Source: Calycina herbarum (taxonomy: Eukaryota > Ascomycota > Leotiomycetes > Helotiales > Pezizellaceae). Taken from it: a stretch of 64,000 bases of DNA. The stretch covers positions 248,001-312,000 of the forward strand of contig LLEY01000003.1 in the NCBI GenBank assembly GCA_001414485.1. Reading direction: 5' to 3'. Each line of letters begins with the position of its first letter. The first letter of the stretch is position 1. The notes under the pieces were generated by a model. That model was not told where the DNA came from and made no database searches. It saw nothing but the letters and a program-made list of their open reading frames with translations. This document shows positions 23,421-35,916 of the stretch, piece by piece. Made by a program: the position numbers and the translations under genes.

Positions 23421-24502
23421 ATTCGTGAACGTGCATAGACTGTGGTAATACTTTTGGTAAGTCTTACCCCTCCGAGAATTGTTGGAAAAACACTCTCCAA
23501 CCAAATTGGAAGTTGAGCTTAAGATCTTGGGAATAGCAAGCTTCACTAGTAATTTTGAAAGGGCGTCTAGGTAAGAAGTGCCCCAAGGTTTTCCTTATAG
23601 TATGTTATGAGGTGCTTCCAGAATATAAATCACAATTCCAACTCGCTCTTTTCTAAAAAGGAAAGAATAAGCTCACAACGAGAAGAAGGCACCCAAGCAC
23701 ACCCACTTTATCAACAATTGTACCTCAAAAGGATTCTTCTAAAATATTTGGAAGAACTGGAAACCCAACCTCCCAAATACTATGGGTTGAGATATTTCTG
23801 GTTGTCGCAAAATTCTTTTAAAGTTGAGGAGGAAAGTGCAAAGACCAAAGCTCTTACAAGTCCACCGTGGTATTGAGAGAGAGAGAGCGCAGAATTTTGT
23901 CTCGAGATCTCTAGAGCAATTGCAAAAGGAAGCCACAAGCGAGAAGCCAAATTTGGGCCCCAACGCTAGCTAAGTGGGGCCGAGGAATTTTCTCAGGTAA
24001 CTCGACACGAGCAGGTACGAGTTTCCCTCCACCGTCTAATAGAAGAGCTAGCAATAGATAAAAGTCAGTCGAGAGAATGCGTCGGAAAGATGTAACGAGC
24101 GGCAAGATGCAACAATATCGGGCGTGGTACTCCCAATGGAAAGGAGCTCCAAAATCATAATTTATTTCTCTAGGTACAAACAACTATCACAAATTGCATG
24201 AATGGGAACTTAAGTTTCGCAGAACACAAGGAGACTTTTATTAGGTATTAAGAGTGGGTTGCCCTAATGGCAGATTGCGAAAGGACAGTCTGGGTATAGG
24301 GGGTATCAATACGCAGCAAAAATGCGGCGCGCAGACCAAAGACAAACAAACAAAAACAGTAACAAACAAAATAACATCAGTAATGCAAAAATGAGAGTGG
24401 TATCAATCAATCTTGGGGTATTTCAAGGAGATCCGTTTTCCGACGATAATGAACTCGTAGCCATCAACAAACAAAGACGCGATTCGAGCTTGCATGTATG
24501 AT
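23421..24502. other. Intergenic, 3' flank of the PH-domain gene
   Basis: No supported gene. Open frames on the two strands overlap each other without motifs. Confidence 0.5.
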
Positions 24503-26268
24503 TTATGCGGAAGCGGTAACCTGAGGGGTGGTTGCTGGAACGACTGGTGCTGGAGTGGTAGTTGACTCTTCGACGACTGGTGCAACTGGGGTGGACTCCT
24601 CCTCCTTGGTGGCCTCTGGAGCCTTCTCAACCTTCTCGGCCTTTGGGGAGGATTTGCCCTTGACGGTAGCACGGAGCTTGGCAAATGGAGACTTTGGCTT
24701 CTCAGCCTCATCATCGCTGGTTGGCTTCTCCTTCTTGGTCAACCATGGGAGGGATGATTTGCGCTTGTCGGCCTTGACAGTTGGTGTCTCGGTCTTGGCC
24801 TCACCGTTTGTGACTGGGGCCTCAGTAGTGGCAGCTGGGGCTTCGGCGACTGGCTCAGATGCAAGTGGCTCGGTGGATTCGACTTGAGGAATGACTGGGG
24901 CGGTCTCGCTGACTGGCTCAGCTTCATCCTTTGCTGGGACGACTGGACCATCGGATTTCTTCTCCTTGCTTTGAGAGAATTGAGACTTGAGGGTGCCAAA
25001 GATGCTGTTACGCTTGGTTGGGGTTGGCTTGGCGGTCTCGGTGGATGGCTCCTCAGTAGATGTAGCTGGAACAACAGGCTCAGTAACGGCAGGAGTCTCG
25101 GAAGTTGGTTCGGCAAGAGCAGCTTGAGTAGTCTCCTCAGTAGCTGGTGCTGGAGTAGCCTCTTCCTTGGAAGCCTCAACCTTCTCTTCCTTCTTGTTTC
25201 CAAATCCGATACCACCGAAGATTGATGTTCTCTTGCGGGAAGCAGATCGGCTCTTGCGGCTCTTCTTCTCTTCCTTCTTCTCAACGACTGGCTCAACGAC
25301 GGTGGGGGTGGTCTCCTCAGCTGCTGGAGTTGGTTCGACGACAGCTGGAGTGGTCTCCTCGGTCTTCTTTGGCTCCTCAACCTTCTTGGCAACGGCAACA
25401 ACTGGCTTGGTCAATGATGTGTGTGCCTTTTTGTACTCCTCTGTCTCCTTGACGGTATCCGCCAAAGCCTTGGCCTCCTCAATCTTGGTCTTCAAGACAG
25501 CGACCCAGTTATCACGCTCGCCCAATGTGGAGGTTTGGAATGTGTGCTTGTGTCCACCAGAGACGAAGTGGAATTCGACGGTACCCTCCTCGGTGAGATC
25601 TGCAACATCGGCCTGTGATACGTTAGCGTGGCACATGAATAAAAATGTATACTAGGAAGCTTACCAAGTTGAAGAGACCAGCTGGGCTGGCCTTGTCAGT
25701 AGCCTTCTTGCTGAAGAACAACAGACCCTTTCCGGTGTGTGCGGCCCATGCAGCGTTGTGGTTGGCAGCAGCAGCATCCTTCTCTCCACGAAGGTAGCTG
25801 GACAAAGCCTTGGTCTCGACGGCATCGGTTCCGAAGAAGAAAAACTTCTTTTGGAAAATAAGACCCCTGATAAAAATAAGATTAGCTGCTGATCGGCACA
25901 TGAAATAAGAGTGGGCCCAGAAATGGTTGCCATCCCGGAAAGCCAGCTTTGGCATATGGGTTGATGCCATCCTGAACGCGGTGGTGTCCTAGATCTCTCT
26001 GTGCTGTGCAGTTGGCGAGGAATAGAGTCGTTTCAACTTACTTGAGTAATCCAGGACCTTTATAGCCCAGCACGCCCTCTTCAACTGGCTTAATTTCCTC
26101 CTTTGCTGGAGTACCAACCTCCTCCTCCTTTACGGCATCGGTGGTAGCTGGAGTTTCGCTGGTGGTGGCAGGCTCAACAGTTTCTGTTGTTGGCTTGGGA
26201 GTCTCCTCAACCTTGGGGGTGGACTCTGGTGCGACTACTGGAGTCTCGACCTTTGGTGCTTCAGACAT
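24503..26268 (-). CDS. PH-domain protein, Meu6-like
   Basis: Spliced as 26268..26042, 25866..25665, 25612..24503 on the minus strand, giving 512 residues. The first 60 residues are Thr/Glu/Pro-rich. A pleckstrin-homology domain then spans about residues 68-185, from GYKGPGLLKGLIFQKKFFFFG to ERDNWVAVLKTKIEEA, and all three exons contribute to it. The remaining 320 residues are a low-complexity Glu/Pro/Thr/Lys tail with repeated KRxSIFG and KKEEK-like patches, typical of fungal relatives of S. pombe Meu6 (meiotic expression up-regulated 6). Membrane-lipid binding through the PH domain is expected. Intron 1 (175 bp) is longer than usual and stays partly open; intron 2 is 52 bp. Confidence 0.88.
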
Positions 26269-27043
26269 CTTGAGTGTTTTTGTTTTGGTGAAATGCGATG
26301 GGTTATTACAAGAGTATTGGGGAGGAACGACTCGAAAAGGTGGAGGTCGTGGGAGAAGGTAAAGAAGAAGAAGTCTGGTGGTGTGCGAGAGAACGAGAGA
26401 GAACTCTTCCAACGTTCGACTGGCTGAGTTTTATTTGAAAGGGAGCACGGAGGGAGCAAGGGAGCAGCAGGACTACGCGAAATTGGACTTGGCAAAGTGG
26501 CCCGAGCTTCGCATCCACTCACCGTGATCCATGCCACCTTAATGCTCTGAGGTCCCCCGACGGACCCTCTCCTGCCCCCCTCCAGGAAAATCACTCCATG
26601 GACATTGGCTGCGAGGCCTAGGATGGATCCCTAAGCGGTATCATTTGGAAATTCTACCACCGTTCGACCTGACGCGCTCCACTCAACTCCACCGAAGCAT
26701 TAAATTTCTGTCGTTAGTCCAATCAGTATCAAACGCGGCCTCGACATCGAATTTGCGTTGAGCAATCAGCGACGATCTGGCATTTGCGGTGCGTTGAGAG
26801 CGTTGAGAGCGTTGACGGCGCTTTTCATTCATTAGTCTGCCTCTGCCTCTGACCGAGTTGTGTCTCTGCCCCCGTACAAGTAGCCAAATTACTATACTAT
26901 ATGCTTGGGCTTCTCCCGGCCGAGTCAAGACTCCATCTCCATCTCCCGAGCCCAAACCAAACCAAACGACCAAACCAAAACCTGGAACTACTCGCCAGCT
27001 CCCAGCAAACCTCTCCAGGATAGCGAGGCTCGACTACTACGTA

Positions 27044-28334
27044 CAAGGGGTATTGATTGTAACTGCAGGGATATCGCCACAGTAGCTCAACTAATAGTCT
27101 GATAGCAAAATCACCTGTTCTAGTTAGATGTTTAGGCTGCTTTAAAGAGTTAGCTTTTCTTACTCTTATTTTGACAGTATTAATGAATATTCCTACTCCA
27201 AAAACACTGTATAACGCTTTTAGAGATAACAGACTGCGTATATAGACTTTATACTATGACGTAGGCTGGTCTGTAGATGATATCCTCCTTTCCAATGTAG
27301 GAATTACACGCCGACAAGTCTATTATGCTCTTAGTAATAGACCTACTCCTTAATACTCTACTGGCAGACACGTCCTCCTTGATACACCTTACCGTAAGCA
27401 CCTTGTTAAATGGGTTACTTAATCCTCTTTTATACGCGAAATCCCTTGGGCAGAGCTTCTACAATAGCTAGAATGGTAGACATGGTGTAGAAGCACAGCT
27501 ATTCGGAAAGCATTTCAGAAGGAAGGGTATATAAGAGTAGTGAGAAGACGGAAAGCACCACTTTCTGAAGTTAATAGAATTAAGAGGCTTAGCTAGGCTA
27601 TAGAGTATTTGAAATGGACTGATGAGTAATGGGATGAGATCCTTTAGAGTGATGAGAGCTGGGTGTAGCTAGGGTATTATAGGAGGCAGTGGTGTATAAG
27701 GCTAATTGGATTATCAGAAGTTAATCATCTTGATTGTGTTTCTTATAAATGGTAGAGGAAGATAGGATAGATGTTTTAGGGGTATATGAGTAGTAAATAT
27801 GGTAAAGGTGCAGGATTGTTCTAGGAAAAGGCGTGGAAAACAATTACTAAGGAATCCTATTATAAACACGTCTTCTTAGTTATCTGGAATTACCTTTATA
27901 ACTCTATAGATCTACATCTAGGGCTGTTCTTTTAGTAAGATGGAGGACTAGGGTATAATGTAGTATATACTCTAGTATATATAGCTGATAGAGGGGTTAT
28001 GCCTATCTTTTATTGCCCATTTTCTCTAGATCTAAACTCTATTAAGGCTCTTTGGAATAGGATAAAAGATATTTTACAAGCATTATATCCTGAAGTCTAT
28101 AGAAACTTAAAAAAGCTAAGAGCAGCTGTTTTAGAAGCCTGGGAATCTATTACAGACGTAGAAGTCAGGGACTTGGTTTACATAATGTACTAGCGATGTT
28201 AAGATGTCAAAGATGCTAATAGAATGTATACAAAGTAGTAGAATAGTCCGAATAACCTCATTTCTTGATATTTTGCCTATAGTGCCACTTTTAAAGCAGC
28301 ACCACAGTGGCGATGTTACAATCTTTTACCCCTG
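27044..28334 (+). mobile_element. Tc1/mariner-family DNA transposon, RIP-inactivated
   Basis: About 1.29 kb. The left end CAAGGGGTATTGATTGTAAC matches the inverted right end (...GTTACAATCTTTTACCCCTG) with a few mismatches, and TA lies on both sides. One reading frame from 27183 to 28193 (337 codons) spans the element without any frameshift but has about 15 in-frame stops, all TAG or TAA and none TGA. That is the pattern expected if CAG and CAA codons were mutated. Recognisable DDE regions are SDES near 27650, DGG near 27943 preceded by two stop codons, and SLDLNSIKALWN near 28027. Transposase activity is clearly lost. The element needed TA target sites and two inverted ends when active. Confidence 0.93.
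27183..28193 (+). pseudogene. Tc1-type transposase pseudogene
   Basis: Single frame of 337 codons with multiple TAG/TAA stops and no indel. The usual third catalytic block of the family (S-P-D-L-N-P-I-E) reads S-L-D-L-N-S-I-K here. All three substitutions are explained by C-to-T or G-to-A change, and the catalytic Glu is replaced by Lys. Confidence 0.9.
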
Positions 28335-31300
28335 TACATAGTAGACCGCTTCCCCATCATCGCGGTCTTCAGTGACGTTGGTCAAGCGGCTGACTATCTC
28401 CGCATAAAGAGTTTCTTCTTACCCTCTCTACTTCTTCCCCCGGGTCCCTCCCTGGTCGCTTCTGGTCACTTCTGGGAGAGGTGATGATGGACTTGTTGAG
28501 CAGCTGCAAACCAAAGAGGGGAGACCAATACGCAATTCCGAGGTGCAAGATCGACAGAGTGATCATGCGACATTGACCATGGCGAACTTCAACAAAAAAC
28601 GGCCGCATCAAAGAGGCTAGCGAGCCCTCCCTACCCCCCTTCTACCCTCCAATCCACCTGTTTCTGCCTCGATCCAGACCCCATCGAGCCTACTGCCGTC
28701 GTACACAAGACCAAGCAGCACACCAGAAACATAAGACGACAGCCAGAGAAGCAGGCCATCCATCACCCTCGCCACAAGGCAGACCCCTCCTCCCATTCGT
28801 CGATTGGTCTTCGATAAAGGACGTTGCAGCATTGCTGCATTGCTGCATCAACGGCATCATTGCCAAGGGCTACATTCGCATTGCATCGCAGCCATATCAT
28901 CCACCCCTCCACCAAACACTAATCCCCCCAATATGACGATGCAAAGGAGAGAGGGGGATCAGGAAATGGTGCTGGCGCTGAACGTCCACTCCCAAACAGT
29001 CTCACTTAAGGATCCCATCACATGGCAGATATCAGACTCTCTCCTGCGCCCCTAGACCCCTAAAGTAAGTACGGTCCCTCCGACAATGAAATCGTTCTCG
29101 AGTCTCTCTCTAATTTCGTCCCATCTCCAAGTTTTCGCATTTTATGCTCCCCTCTCTAACCTGCATTTGGACTGCTGCTGACGAGCCAACAGCCATATTA
29201 CATCCGCGCGACCCTGTAAGTCCAAACCCCCGTCCGATCCCTGAAAAAGGGTATCGGGGAAATTTGCCGCCTTGCAAAGTCGCCACACAATGAGGATTCT
29301 CCGGTTTCCGCGCCCCGTGATAAATATTTCACATGAACTGGAGACTGTTCTCTGTGCGGGTTGCACGCTCAAAAAAGATATCGTGAGTCGTACTGCAAGC
29401 TCCGGGAGTTGGTTTCAATAGCATCAACTTATTTTGGACCACATTAGCCAAACCTCCAAACCTACCGTTCGCTGGTCCACTGATCACTGGTGTCGAGGTA
29501 GTGGCATTGTGCCCTGGAACCTGGGGAAAAAGTGGTGTGATTGGCCCGTCGCAGATTTGCATAATGATGAACCTGTTTCGTTTCAGCACACAGTCATGTT
29601 CAGATTCTCTTTTTTTAGTTTTCAAACAAGTCAGCTTCGTCGGATATCTGAATATGGCATCAAATTTGATCTGACGATACACGGCATTCGTCTCACTCAC
29701 GCTGCTAGCGCTCTTGCCAATAAGGTCCATTTAATGTAAGACCTCAAATTTCCTGCAGTGACGAGCTAATTTTTGGATCCTGACCCTGACAAGCTCCGGC
29801 AGAAGAAAGACCTAGCGAGCTAGATTGCGCTAGTGACCAATCTCGACAACGCCCCTTGGTGGGACAACCATGAATTGACGTCCAGTCATCTTTTTATCGC
29901 CAAGAAGGGTGTACAAATCTATTTCTACAGAGTACCTCGGATTTGAAGCGTCCTATAAAATAAAGGCATTCCATCATTTTGTTCATCAACCACGGCATCA
30001 ACCCCACAGCTCACAAATAAAAGAATTTGTCGCACCAACACCAAGAATGCGAGAGATGCGCGGTTGGACCTTCTAACACGAGAGGGGCATTGTATGTGTT
30101 GTACAATTTCCATGCTAATTGCCTTTGTTTTACAGTCATCGCAATGACAGATGGGGAAACCCGTCTGCAAGACTTTTCCCGAAGCCCAAAACTCACTCGA
30201 ATTCCAGCATCTGGATCTGCCAGGCACATGTAATGATACGTTCAAGAAGCAAATCATCGGCTTCAATTTCCGAAAACTCCTGCAGGACACTGCATGGAAG
30301 GAAAAGTAACTTCTCAAAAAATGCTGTTCGCCGTTGTACGAAAGCCCTCCTGCACAGACATAGGCTGTTTCGAGTCCGCATCGACCTTAACGCATCGACC
30401 TTAACGCTGACTTTTCTCAAGTACCGGTATGACATCCAACCACACCCTGGAGGATCATGGGACCGCGACCGCCACACACCGCTCAAGATAAGGATACCCC
30501 CACCACCCATGAGCAGATAATCATGAAATTGTCAGCAGATATGGTGATATGGCGAATATCCAAGATTCAACCCGTATTTACGATTCGGAGAATTCTGACA
30601 GTGTTTTTGTCTTGCTTCGGCTATGGCGGGAGAATTTCCTTGATATTCCTACGTTGATTTTTTGCCTTCATCGAATAGCGGTTATTGTTTAGTCAAAGTC
30701 GGATGGAGTCGTTCTTTTGAAGGCAAGAATCATCCCACTTTCCTTCATATGATTTTTGAGCCTATTCCTTGCTTCCTTGCTTGCGTTCTGCAAACTGGTT
30801 TTCGTTCTTCCGAAAGAACGTACTTGGGTCACGTGGTTATCGTTGTTGACTCTTCAATTGGTCCATTTCCAAGTCAAGAAGTAACGATGTGCTGTATATT
30901 CAAAACGCTCAAGATGGGTCGAGACTCTCTTTCATGGTCATAAGATATCGAGGCTTCATTGTGCGCCGTTCACGGCCCTTAATTCGGATATTTTGGGACG
31001 ATTCGAGCTATTATTCAAAACGTTTGGAATGATCAGAGACTGGAATTCTTGATTTTCCAAAACATTCTGGGGCAATCTCAGATATTGTGCGAAACTTTTA
31101 GAAAAATCGGGAACTGGACTTGTTGATTCTTCTAAACCTTCTGGGAGAATGGATAAGGTTGCCCGAGACTATTTTACACATTGTACCGGACGGTACTCTC
31201 AGATTCTCTCTTTCTTCTTCGAGTTGCTTTCATCATTGGTATCAAAGCCCATGCCAGTTCCAACGATTATTCTTCAAGATGGCCAAGACCATTAGCGTTG

Positions 31301-33353
31301 ATTAAGTGAGCTAACCAGCAAGTTCATGGGTAAGTCCACTGGGTTTTTGTCCCAAATATGGAGAATGCATTTGCCGAATTAATGGCTGGGTTGGAATTTG
31401 TTATGGATTCATGGCAATACTGCTTTGCTTTTTTATTGCTATTGCGGCTTCAGAATTACGACTTGAAACACTTCAAATGCGTTGCCTTCGATTTGTTGCC
31501 CCATTGGCCATTTGAAGCTTTGGTGCCCGACGATTTCTCCTGTTCTTTAGAATCATCTGGTGTTGGAGAGTCAAGATCTTTCTCTCTTGCCACCATGAAC
31601 AACAAAGGCTTTGCGGCTTCTTTTTCTTGATATTTTTAAGTAGTCTTTCTCTCTACGTCTTACTAGGACTCTTGATGAGATAAAATTTTGTTTTAGGAAA
31701 TGCTACCATTTTGCGGTTTGAGAACAAAGCAAGAGAACCTTGATATATTCTTGGCTTGTTTCGCTACTTGAAATTTACGACGTTACAGCTTCTATTCTTG
31801 CTGCATATGGAGACCAGGTATATGAAATAAGTCGTTCAATTGTTGCTGTACAAATCCCTTCAATTATTTTCTAGTAATTAGAGTGAGAAGGTCTAAAACA
31901 ATGACCTGGGATACTTCTAAGAATTCTCAAATAATACACTGCTTTTCCCCAGACGATTTTCCACAATCATTGGTTAGGTAGATAATTGTAGCGCCATGAG
32001 CAAAACTTTTACATCAATCTCAAATGAACCGCATTTCGGTACTGTTCACCATACTAAGCTTGACGTTTTTTTTTTGCTTGCTAGAGGTGTTTTGCTAACT
32101 CAAAAAATGACTGTTATTACCATGCGACCTTATCGGTCCACGAGAAGAATTTCCTCGCTGCTTTGTAACTTTGGGGTCTTTCTCATGAACTCTCAATGAC
32201 CCTTTTTGTTTGGCTACCTGTACTGAGATTCAGCAAGAAGGCATACTTTTACTCGTCCCTCAGTTTCATGAAAAATTCCAGAGAAAACACTTCAACATAA
32301 AGCCTCGAGAAAATTGCCTTTGAGAAGTTGGATTGGGTAGTTTAATCTTCGTTGTCTGGATTCCTCTCTGAAGGGCTTTTCAGTTCTGATTCAAATAGTA
32401 AAAGGTATATTTGTGGGCGCGAAATTGACAGCGGCTAAAGTTGGGCCCACTTCTCCTTTTGATGATGATGACGCATAAGATATATTTTAAACATGCGAAC
32501 ATATCTTCATTTCAACATGATGATGAGCAGTTACGCCAACCACTCCCACTTGGTGAATATAATAGTTTTCTGTGAGCTTCTTCTCCATTCCTGGTACACT
32601 TTCACACACTTCTGCTTTGCATAGAGAACCATTCACAACACCTCCGCAGCAAAACAAATATTTTCTCTCAACAACGCAACATCACATCAGCGTTTCCTAA
32701 GATACCACCTTTCAAAAGCCAAACTTCTGGACACTTCTTCTTGGGTGTTATTCTTCAGAATCTTTCTCATAACCACTACTTATGTCATTTCAATTACTTT
32801 GTTTACATAGCGCTTGCACGACAACGTTGTCACCTTCAGCTACTGGGCTTTGCTCTACTCCCAATTCACTTCTTTTTCTCTTGACTCACAGTCACTACTG
32901 CGACTTCCTAATACGTCAACAACAATACCTAACTTCCAAGTCAACTTAACATTGTCTGAAGATTGCCGCGGGTGGGGCTAAGTCGGTTGCTCCTTCCAAT
33001 CTTGCCTTGAAGCAGATGGTCCGTGGGTTCTGAACGCAAGTCTCGTCTACCTTTCTATTTAAACTTCTTCTCTAACCCTTTGACTTCTACTTCTTCAACA
33101 ACCTTCTCCAACCTTCTTCGATCTCGACTCTCCCTCCCCTACCTTCTCATACTCATACCTCTCGACTCATATCACTACTACCTCTTGACCTGACCTTCCC
33201 CCAGCATACGATATCGCATTCATTTCTTCAACAGCCCTATATTCGCTCTTTGCATATATTCATTGCTGTTCTCCGTATCGCAATCAGGTTTCCCGGTGAG
33301 TCAACTTCACCCGTCCAGGTTCCCCGTTATCGGCGTCAGCTTTCCTCATTACC

Positions 33354-33560
33354 CCAAAGCATTTGGGACAATTGAATTCAAATCACCTTCATTCTTCCAA
33401 GGAGCCTTGGAGATTCAATTCTATTCTCCCATTTCAGTTGGAGCAATCGAACTCAAACAACCTTCATTTTCTCAATCAATCTCATTACCTCTCCGCATCT
33501 GGAACAATTGAACTCAAATCACCTTCATTCTTTCAAACTGTCTCGGAGAATATACTCTCA
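33354..33560 (+). repeat. Three imperfect tandem copies in the 5' leader/promoter
   Basis: Units centred on GGGACAATTGAATTCAAATC (33365), GGAGCAATCGAACTCAAACA (33440) and GGAACAATTGAACTCAAATC (33501) are each followed by ACCTTCATTNTTYCAA-like sequence. Spacing is 61-75 bp. They lie 55-255 bp upstream of the start codon of the next gene. Confidence 0.8.
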
Positions 33561-33615
33561 TTCTCCCACCTCACTTCACACAATACTGCTGACACCATCT
33601 AGCAAACCCACCAAA

Positions 33616-35916
33616 ATGGTCAAAGGTACGGTAAATCTCAACGTGGAGTACTCCAAGCGGTCCAAGGCAAAAAAGAGAAGACGCGATGCCATTCTCAACC
33701 GACCTTTCCCCGAGGGTTGGAACCCCCATGAGCACGTCGACAAGGAAACTCACGATAATTCCTTGAAGGTTTTCAAACCCGGTGATGAGAACAACACCGA
33801 CTGGGAGGAAAATCTCCGAAAAGTCGCTTTCCAAGCTATGCCATTGGATCCCTGGCTCGGTACGGAGACGCCGAAGACCAAAGAAGAACTTATCCAAGAG
33901 AGAGTCGAAAAGGACCTCAAGGATTGGCCTTGGAGAGATGGCAGCAGGCAAGCGGTTATGTTGGGTCCGCATATGTTCAACAATAATGCGAGTGGTGCCG
34001 GAGATATGAAGCCTCCCATTCAGGGCGGAGATGGCTGTGATCAAAAGCAGAGCCTCTTCTTCCAGAAAATCGTCTGTAATCGAGACTTGTTTGCCCAGAT
34101 TATGAAATTGGTCTGTGCCCATCACGACTCTGCTTGGAAGTTCGGAGCTACCTGTATCCAGGCATACAATATGATGGTGATATCCTCGATGGTAAGCCTC
34201 AAAAATCCCCCTTTTCGAAGTCCTTTAGAGCAATTGATTGAGTTGTTCGAATGGGATTCACACAACTGCAATGATTGTCTCATTTGTTTTAGCACAGTTA
34301 GCTTGGAAGATGTACTGACATTTGGATAGGACTTTTGGGATATGCGAAAGGGCTGGTTTAACAATTGTTCTAATCCGCCCAAGCTCGACAAAGATAATAA
34401 AATCACCAATCGAGCCGTGAATCCGGTTCTTATCGTTGCTCCCACCCGTCACCCATACAGAGAGAGAGCAACCTACGATACACAACTCAGATGCATGCGC
34501 ATGCTCTGTAAGTACTTCTCAAAATAAGTGTGAAAGGCCACTATGTCTAACTCGATAATAGGCCAAGCTATCAACAACGTTCATGACAATATTCGAAATA
34601 TACAATTTCATAATGTCCCCTTTTTAACCGATCACCTCCTCGCTCTCTTCATTCCGACGATGCGTAATCTCACAACACTTGGAGTTTATAAGTGCCAACT
34701 GATTCACGTTGGTCATACCATGCGCCTCTTGGATATCATCACCCACGACCGTCCAAAGGGAAAAGAATGTCAAGTTAACCTTGACTTCTACCCCAACTTC
34801 CACAAGGGTCCCATCAGTACCGGCCAAGAATGGGAGATGGGTAACTTCGGAGCAACCTGGGACAACTGGAACCGCGACTCTCGACTCGCCATCTGGCAAC
34901 TTGTCTCGCAGATAATTCCCAGAGCTCGAAGCCAAGGTATCGACATGGAGTCTCCATGGACCGCTTTTCGTAAGTGGCTTGAGGATGGACCGTGCTGGAG
35001 AGTCGAGCAAACGTTGCAGGCAATCATGAGCAGCACTATCTCAGCAGAAAAGTTTGCCGCACATGTTGACTGTGGAAATATGCTTCATTTCGGTAATGTC
35101 CATAAGATGTTTCACGTGAAGAGGACTATTCAGTCGGAAGGAATGAAATGGTGCGTTTACCCCTTTTCTCATTACTCCAGATCCCCTGGTACATGTTCAA
35201 ATTCGCACCTTCCTTCTTTCCTCGTTATCCCAAATAATCTGGGACAATCACCGTTCATTGTTCTAAATGACATCGCACAATTTCAACTCCGCACCTTCCT
35301 CTCTTTTTCCTTGTGTCAAACAATCTGACACAATAAAAACCATTACCCCAAACCATCTCGAACAATAAGCTAACTCCCACCCAGGGCAGCAAGCGTCTAC
35401 AACTGTATCGACTGCGGCCCCAACCTCGGAATCTTCTTCTTCTACGAACAAATCCGCAACCTAAAAATCTACGGCGACGAACCCCGCTGTCTCGGCTGCC
35501 AACTCACACAAGTCCTCCAAGGCGAACAAGACCACTTCAAGCGCGAAAAACGCATGATAATCCGAAAATGGCTCACCCACCTCCAACGAACCGACGAAGG
35601 CCCCGCCCGTGTCTGGAACAGCACCGATTTGCGACGAGCCATCAAAGATTTTCAGCCAAAATACAAACATGTGCGCTCCTGGGCCGCAGGACTGGATAGG
35701 AAAAGACTAGAATGGATTGAGGAGAAGGGGTACGATCCAGAGATTAAGGAGCGGCAAAAGCCTCTTACGAGAGAGGAACAGGGACGTCGTGGTTCGAAAT
35801 TGAGATCTCCTTGCGTGGATTTGAAGAAGGAGGATCCTACGACTATGGATCCCGAGGAGGCGAAGTGGTCTGTGGGACGGGTGGATGAGATCTACGCCCA
35901 TGGATATTTGTGGTAA
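33616..35916 (+). CDS. Uncharacterised protein with LRR-like and four-Cys segments
   Basis: Spliced as 33616..34191, 34330..34507, 34562..35150, 35385..35916, giving 624 residues. The start ATG follows CCAAA and precedes a basic N-terminus (YSKRSKAKKRRR), which may act as a nuclear signal. Residues about 255-315 show a leucine-rich pattern (IRNIQFHNVP, LTTLGVYKCQL) like F-box/LRR proteins of filamentous ascomycetes. No clear F-box is seen, although LFFQKIVCNRDLFAQIMKL near residue 155 is suggestive. C455-x2-C458 and C483-x2-C486 could bind zinc. Introns 1 (138 bp) and 3 (234 bp) are long and carry GGACAAT-type repeats, while intron 2 is 54 bp. Function unknown. Confidence 0.82.
35151..35384 (+). 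repeat. Repeat-bearing long intron
   Basis: Contains AATCTGGGACAATCA (near 35236), CATCGCACAATT (near 35270), AATCTGACACAATAA (near 35321) and ATCTCGAACAATAA (near 35354). These are variants of the motif found in the GH5 intron, some about 32 bp apart. Confidence 0.6.

Larger units (their letters stand above)
26269..33615. other. 7-kb gene-poor stretch with one inactivated transposon
   Basis: Besides the Tc1 element (27044-28334) there is no supported gene. Repeats of the GGACAAT type occur near 30980-31170, and a 14-bp unit GCATCGACCTTAAC is tandemly doubled near 30378. The last kilobase is pyrimidine-rich and probably holds the promoter and leader of the gene at 33616. Confidence 0.5.

Noticed and set aside
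29925..30317. Minus-strand CHCDDC motif resembling a glutathione-dependent formaldehyde-activating (GFA) enzyme remnant
   Set aside because: Only one short Cys motif; the sequence after it does not follow the family pattern.
31358..31630. 90-codon plus-strand frame and a 57-codon antisense frame
   Set aside because: The antisense frame has a more protein-like composition but is short and unsupported; neither can be called.
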